Origin: Chthonomonadaceae bacterium
Lineage (GTDB): Bacteria; Armatimonadota; Chthonomonadetes; Chthonomonadales; Chthonomonadaceae
Reading direction: 5' to 3'
Assembly: GCA_014377395.1 (NCBI GenBank)
Contig: JACMPS010000316.1
Location: 1 to 8,723, forward strand
Length of the DNA stretch: 8,723 nt
Shown here: piece by piece, positions 5,750 through 8,723 of the stretch
How positions within the stretch are numbered: position 1 is the first letter of the stretch
How the letters are laid out: each line of letters begins with the position of its first letter
Translations under genes and position numbers: made by a program
The notes under the pieces: generated by a model
What the model was told of the DNA's origin: nothing
The model's input: the letters and a program-made list of their open reading frames with translations, nothing else
Databases searched by the model: none

Positions 5750-7732
5750 CTAAAAGCGATCCGTTCGGAAAGGGACAGTCGGCAAACCCACTTTGTTGAC
5801 CAGGTTCACGTCGGGATTGTTGCCCCAGGCGTAGCGCACCGCAGTCGGGTTTTTCACCCAGGAAGACGATACGACGACGGTATTGCCGACGATTCTTGCA
5901 TCTGCCCAGTAGAACTTTTTGTTCTCCCCCGCTACCGCAAAGCCCTTAACGGGTGCGTTGTCCGTTGTCATCAAGCCGCCGTTCAATTGACTGAACTGCA
6001 CGATTACATTCCCGTTTTCCGCCTTCATTGCTTTGTAGACAGGTCCCGAGTAAGCGACTTTCACGCCGTAAGTTTGTGCCAGCGCATCGAGTGCAAGGCG
6101 TCGTCCCACTTCCTGCTTGTTCTTCGGATGAATATCGTTCGCTTCCCCAATGTCAATGGCGACTGCAATTCCCGCGTTTTTCACGTTGGTTGCCGTCATT
6201 TCCTGTGCCTCTCGAAGCAGAGGCCACGCATCGCTTTTTGGCTCGGCGTCACGCGCCATATAGCTCGCCAACTGCACGATATAGAACGGGAAATCGCCGA
6301 CCTCGAATTGCTTACGCCAGTCTTTGATCAGCGTGGGCAAAAGCCGACTGTACTGCTCGGCGCGTCCGGCATTCGACTCGCCCTGGTACCAAATTGCCCC
6401 CTTGATCGCAAAAGGAACGAGCGGATTCACCATGCCGTTGAAAAGAACCGTCGAGACATTCGGGTTGTTGGTCATCTGCACCGGAACGGGCTTAAGACGA
6501 GTGAATTCTTCGCCTTTGAGATATTGCCAGTCCCCGCTTAGATCATAAGTATGACCGTCCATTTCGAGGTGGAGCATATCGGCAGTTCCATAAATGCCGC
6601 CCTCGCCGCCTGTGTCCAGAACCGTGACCGCAATCACGTTCTTCCCGGCTTTGAGGACGCCCGCCGGGATTTTGTAGACGCGGTTGTCCAGATGCTGATT
6701 CATCATTCCGACCATTTGTCCGTTTACGTAAGTCACGTCTCTGTCGTCAATCGTACCGAGAGAAAGTACAGCTTCCTTTCCTGCCGAGGCTTGCGGAATT
6801 TCGACTTCCCGACGGAAGTAAACCAGTCCGTCGAAACCGGGGAGTCCGGCTGTTTCCCATGTAGAGGGCAATTTCATCGTCTTCCAGTTGCTTTTGTCTA
6901 CGGAGTAATCGCGATTCTGGTAGCCTTTGGCGGGTGCGCCCTCATTGTCTAGCCACCACTTTTTCATTTTCATCGTCAGGTCGCCGTCACCATCTTTTGC
7001 AGTCGCCGCCACCTGTGCCACAGCACCTTTGAAATCGTTCATTGTCGCCAGCGATTCGCCGCTGACCCAGGCTTCTGCAATCGTTCCGCCCCAGGAAGTG
7101 TGGATCAGACCAATCGGTACATTCAATTCCTGATTCAGTTTTCGCCCGAAATAGTAGCCGACTGCCGAAAACCCACCCCAGCCGTTTGCCGAAACTGTTT
7201 GCGGGGTACAGACTTCCCATTTGCCATTTGCCACGTTTTCTTTAGAGTAAGCCACTTTTTTAGGAACAGTGTACAAGCGGATATTAGGGTAATTGGCGGC
7301 GGCAATTTCCTTTTCCGCGTCTTTCGCCGCCCCGATTCCCATTTCCATATTGGACTGCCCGGAGCAAATCCAGACATCTCCGATCAGCAAATTGGAGTAC
7401 GTGGTGACGAATTTTTTCTCTTCAACATCCATTGTGTAGGGACCCCCGGCTTTCATTGGGGGCAACACGGCAAGCCATTTTCCGGTTTTGTCGGCGGTTG
7501 CTTTTGCGGATTTACCCGCCAACTTCACCGTCACATTCTCTCCGGGAGTGAGCCAACCCCACACCTTGATCGGCTTTTCCCGTTGAAGCACCATGTTGTC
7601 GGTGAAAAGCGGTGAAACCGGAGGCAGTGCCTGCGTGGTTTGTGCTTTTGCTGAAACCGTGAAGGACGGGAGCGAAAGAGAGGAGGTCATGCCTCCGAGA
7701 AGGGAAAGAGCAAACAAAATAGGTCGCGACAT
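5750..7732 (-). CDS. Secreted sialate O-acetylesterase (SASA family) with inserted sugar-binding-like domain
   Basis: Enzymes of this family remove O-acetyl groups from sialic acid or from acetylated plant and microbial glycans, using a Ser-His-Asp SGNH-like site. The 660-residue protein has a signal peptide (hydrophobic ~4-21, likely cleavage after SAKA near residue 30). An N-terminal beta domain follows (~38-112; PLFTDNMVLQREKPIKVWG). The catalytic block begins at GDVWICSGQSNMEM (118-131) with nucleophile Ser127 and continues in LIHTSWGGTIAEAW (209-222). About residues 258-400 form an inserted beta-sandwich, with WKTMKLPSTWE, VYFRREVEIP and YVNGQMVG, like the galactose-binding domain of family 2 glycosidases. 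The catalytic fold resumes with GAIWYQGESN (445-454) and ends with the Asp533/His535 pair in ANDIHPKNK. A C-terminal beta region closes the protein. AAAGGAG lies ten bases before the ATG. It is an export-directed, glycan-degrading enzyme; its exact substrate is not readable. Confidence 0.94.
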   Translation of the reverse strand: MSRPILFALSLLGGMTSSLSLPSFTVSAKAQTTQALPPVSPLFTDNMVLQREKPIKVWGWLTPGENVTVKLAGKSAKATADKTGKWLAVLPPMKAGGPYTMDVEEKKFVTTYSNLLIGDVWICSGQSNMEMGIGAAKDAEKEIAAANYPNIRLYTVPKKVAYSKENVANGKWEVCTPQTVSANGWGGFSAVGYYFGRKLNQELNVPIGLIHTSWGGTIAEAWVSGESLATMNDFKGAVAQVAATAKDGDGDLTMKMKKWWLDNEGAPAKGYQNRDYSVDKSNWKTMKLPSTWETAGLPGFDGLVYFRREVEIPQASAGKEAVLSLGTIDDRDVTYVNGQMVGMMNQHLDNRVYKIPAGVLKAGKNVIAVTVLDTGGEGGIYGTADMLHLEMDGHTYDLSGDWQYLKGEEFTRLKPVPVQMTNNPNVSTVLFNGMVNPLVPFAIKGAIWYQGESNAGRAEQYSRLLPTLIKDWRKQFEVGDFPFYIVQLASYMARDAEPKSDAWPLLREAQEMTATNVKNAGIAVAIDIGEANDIHPKNKQEVGRRLALDALAQTYGVKVAYSGPVYKAMKAENGNVIVQFSQLNGGLMTTDNAPVKGFAVAGENKKFYWADARIVGNTVVVSSSWVKNPTAVRYAWGNNPDVNLVNKVGLPTVPFRTDRF

Positions 7733-7742
7733 CGCGTCAATT

Positions 7743-7749
7743 CTCCTTT
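7743..7749 (-). promoter_or_regulatory. Ribosome binding site of the esterase gene
   Basis: On the minus strand AAAGGAG precedes the ATG at 7732 by ten bases. It confirms the start that also gives a proper signal peptide. Confidence 0.8.
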
Positions 7750-7756
7750 AACGTCG

Positions 7757-7782
7757 TTTTGTACTTTAGAATTGGTACAAAA
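7757..7782. promoter_or_regulatory. 8-bp inverted repeat upstream of the esterase gene, candidate operator
   Basis: TTTTGTAC (7757-7764) and GTACAAAA (7775-7782) are perfect inverted repeats around a ten-base centre, eight bases upstream of the esterase ribosome binding site. The half-sites look like those of GntR/LacI-type sugar regulators; the B. subtilis AraR box contains the same TTTGTAC/GTACAAA halves, but with no gap. This would suit substrate-induced control of a glycan esterase. It could instead fold as a hairpin in the 5' leader. No clear -35/-10 pair is visible nearby. Confidence 0.4.
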
Positions 7783-7808
7783 AAAGGAGATTTCCTGCAC
7801 AGACTTAC

Positions 7809-7853
7809 AAAAAACAAAATCCGCCCTCCTTTTCGAGAGGAAAAGAGGGCGGA
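7809..7853 (-). terminator. Rho-independent terminator of the PEP-CTERM gene
   Basis: Read on the minus strand, TCCGCCCTC plus TTTTC pairs with GAAAA, a bulged G and GAGGGCGGA around a five-base loop, a 14-bp stem. It is followed at once by TTTTGTTTTTT. It stands between the PEP-CTERM gene and the esterase gene and separates their transcription. Confidence 0.9.
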
Positions 7854-7864
7854 ACGCTTTATGA

Positions 7865-7888
7865 TTTGATCGCTCTATTGCGATCAAA
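7865..7888. other. 9-bp hairpin directly after the PEP-CTERM stop codon
   Basis: TTTGATCGC (7865-7873) and GCGATCAAA (7880-7888) pair perfectly around a six-base loop, nine bases after the stop on the minus strand. No U-tract follows; the true terminator comes 11 bases further downstream. It is probably an mRNA 3' protective stem, or a palindromic protein-binding site containing GATC. Confidence 0.5.
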
Positions 7889-7897
7889 AAGAGAGAA

Positions 7898-8620
7898 CTA
7901 CTTGCGATTGCGTCGTCGTCGAGCGATCATGCCAAGGGTGGTCATACCCCCGGTGATCGCAAAGGCAACGTTGCCTGGTTCGGGAACATTGTTGAACTGA
8001 AGGAGCCGTAAACCACCATCAAAGCTGTTGGAACCACCGAAACGGAGTTCGATTGCTGTCACGTTTGATAGGTCTACGCCGCTCCCAGTTGGAGTCAGTG
8101 TGGCAAAGTTGATCTGGAAGGGCAAGAAAACACTGCTGGAACCACTTCCCACAATGTTAATCGTCGAACTAGAGAAATTAGAGGCACCGGAATAGAGGCG
8201 CAGTCCAAGACTGCCGTTGATCAGGTCGCCAGCAACAAGTCCCTGAAGATAAAGTTCGTTGGACAGATTGATGCTACCCAGTCCGTTTGGATTGAAGACA
8301 TTGCCCGCCGTGCCGTCGTACTGCACCAGAACGTTGCCGTCGTTGCCGAATTCGGAGCTGTAAGCCAGCTTGTTCGCGGTTACATCAATGCGAGCCTTAA
8401 TGTCGCCGCCGTCACCGGACGATTCTGACACGACCAGGCGGCGATGGCCACCGAGTGCGCCCGGAGCCGATACTGAACCAACGTTGCTACCGACATCGGT
8501 CTGGGTCACGGTTTGGATGGTGGTGAAGGTGTCCAGCACAGTCAGCGCGTTTGCATTGGGAGCGGACAAAGTCATTGCGCCCAGAATTCCAACGATAGCG
8601 AAAGAGTAAGTAATTTTCAT
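7898..8620 (-). CDS. PEP-CTERM sorting domain-containing exported protein
   Basis: From ATG 8620 the product has 240 residues. It opens with a Sec signal peptide, MKITYSFAIVGILGAM then TLSAPNANA, with cleavage likely after ANA at about residue 25. The middle is Gly/Ser/Asn/Val-rich, opens with LDTFTTIQTVTQTDVG and carries many beta-strand-like stretches (NGSLGLRLYSGAS, STINIVGSGSSSVFLPF, VTAIELRFGGSN). It ends with the tripartite PEP-CTERM signal: VPEPG, a hydrophobic helix (NVAFAITGGMTTLGMIA), and RRRRNRK. Such proteins are cleaved and released or anchored by an exosortase and are tied to extracellular matrix or envelope glycoproteins. No exosortase gene is in this window. The frame is open to a TTG at 8656, but that would put 12 polar residues before the signal peptide and has no ribosome binding site, so 8620 is preferred. 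AAGGA at 8634-8638 lies 13 bases upstream, a little far. Confidence 0.9.
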   Translation of the reverse strand: MKITYSFAIVGILGAMTLSAPNANALTVLDTFTTIQTVTQTDVGSNVGSVSAPGALGGHRRLVVSESSGDGGDIKARIDVTANKLAYSSEFGNDGNVLVQYDGTAGNVFNPNGLGSINLSNELYLQGLVAGDLINGSLGLRLYSGASNFSSSTINIVGSGSSSVFLPFQINFATLTPTGSGVDLSNVTAIELRFGGSNSFDGGLRLLQFNNVPEPGNVAFAITGGMTTLGMIARRRRNRK

Positions 8621-8723
8621 TTGTGAAGAGGTATCCTTGTCGGTCTTGAGCGTCAACCCTCAAGGGGCGGCTCGTTGATTCCAGCGTTTGAGTTGGGTGT
8701 CTTAGAAGACCGTCCTTCCTCAA
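8621..8723 (-). promoter_or_regulatory. Structured 5' leader / promoter region of the PEP-CTERM gene (runs off the edge)
   Basis: No gene reads convincingly through this stretch. On the minus strand it holds a 12-base palindrome GTCTTCTAAGAC (8699-8710) and a hairpin CTTGAG-GGTTGACG-CTCAAG (8645-8664). A 7-bp long-range complement joins CGGTCTT (8706-8712) and AAGACCG (8641-8647). That pairing overlaps both local hairpins, so the structures would be mutually exclusive. Alternatively TTGACG (8651-8656) and TACCTC (8628-8633), 17 bases apart, could be a weak promoter giving an almost leaderless mRNA. I recognise no known riboswitch consensus. Confidence 0.35.

Noticed and set aside
5987..7615. 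Several plus-strand open frames across the esterase gene
   Set aside because: All are antisense to a clearly recognised 660-residue enzyme and show no domain.
8621..8656. TTG start at 8656 for the PEP-CTERM protein
   Set aside because: It would place a polar 12-residue extension before a complete signal peptide, and no ribosome binding site precedes it at proper spacing.
1..8723. A defence, phage, transposon or toxin-antitoxin system
   Set aside because: No transposase, integrase, nuclease, helicase or small toxin-like gene pair is present on either strand.

Overview
The window looks like an ordinary chromosomal stretch from a bacterium with a two-membrane or complex envelope. The best guess is the Armatimonadota/Abditibacteriota area, with Planctomycetota or Verrucomicrobiota as alternatives. 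That guess rests on a PEP-CTERM sorting tail ending in VPEPG plus an Arg-rich end, a multidomain sialate O-acetylesterase, a DUF2382 (YsnF/AvaK) stress protein, the MEP isoprenoid route (IspE), and C/G-rich palindromic intergenic repeats. It is inference only; there is no rRNA or other marker gene.

Left part (1-1661, + strand). A DUF2382 protein runs in from beyond the left edge. It is followed by a long hairpin and then by a single-pass membrane protein with a Thr/Ala/Pro-rich linker and a soluble C-terminal domain. The second gene ends at a canonical rho-independent terminator.

Middle part (1662-5721, + strand). A non-coding stretch carries three C/G-rich palindromes and a 10-C run. It leads into a tight four-gene cluster: a secreted protein with a CARDB-like domain and otherwise unknown function, ispE, a MobA-like nucleotidyltransferase, and a class A beta-lactamase-fold serine hydrolase. 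All three junctions overlap (ATGA, 23 nt, ATGA), so translational coupling is likely. Only IspE has a firmly assignable reaction, the phosphorylation of CDP-methylerythritol. A perfect 12-bp hairpin separates this cluster from the convergent gene.

Right part (5750-8723, - strand). A secreted sialate O-acetylesterase has an inserted sugar-binding-like domain and an 8-bp inverted repeat just upstream of its ribosome binding site. Upstream of it lies a PEP-CTERM protein gene that ends in its own hairpin and terminator, so the two are probably separate transcription units. The PEP-CTERM gene has a structured leader that runs towards the right edge.

I found no tRNA, rRNA, CRISPR array, transposase, phage gene or recognised defence system. 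Nothing here amounts to a clear new system. The best candidates for a second look are the overlapping ispE cluster with its signal-less, deacylation-motif-lacking beta-lactamase-fold protein, the dyad upstream of the esterase, and the PEP-CTERM leader.
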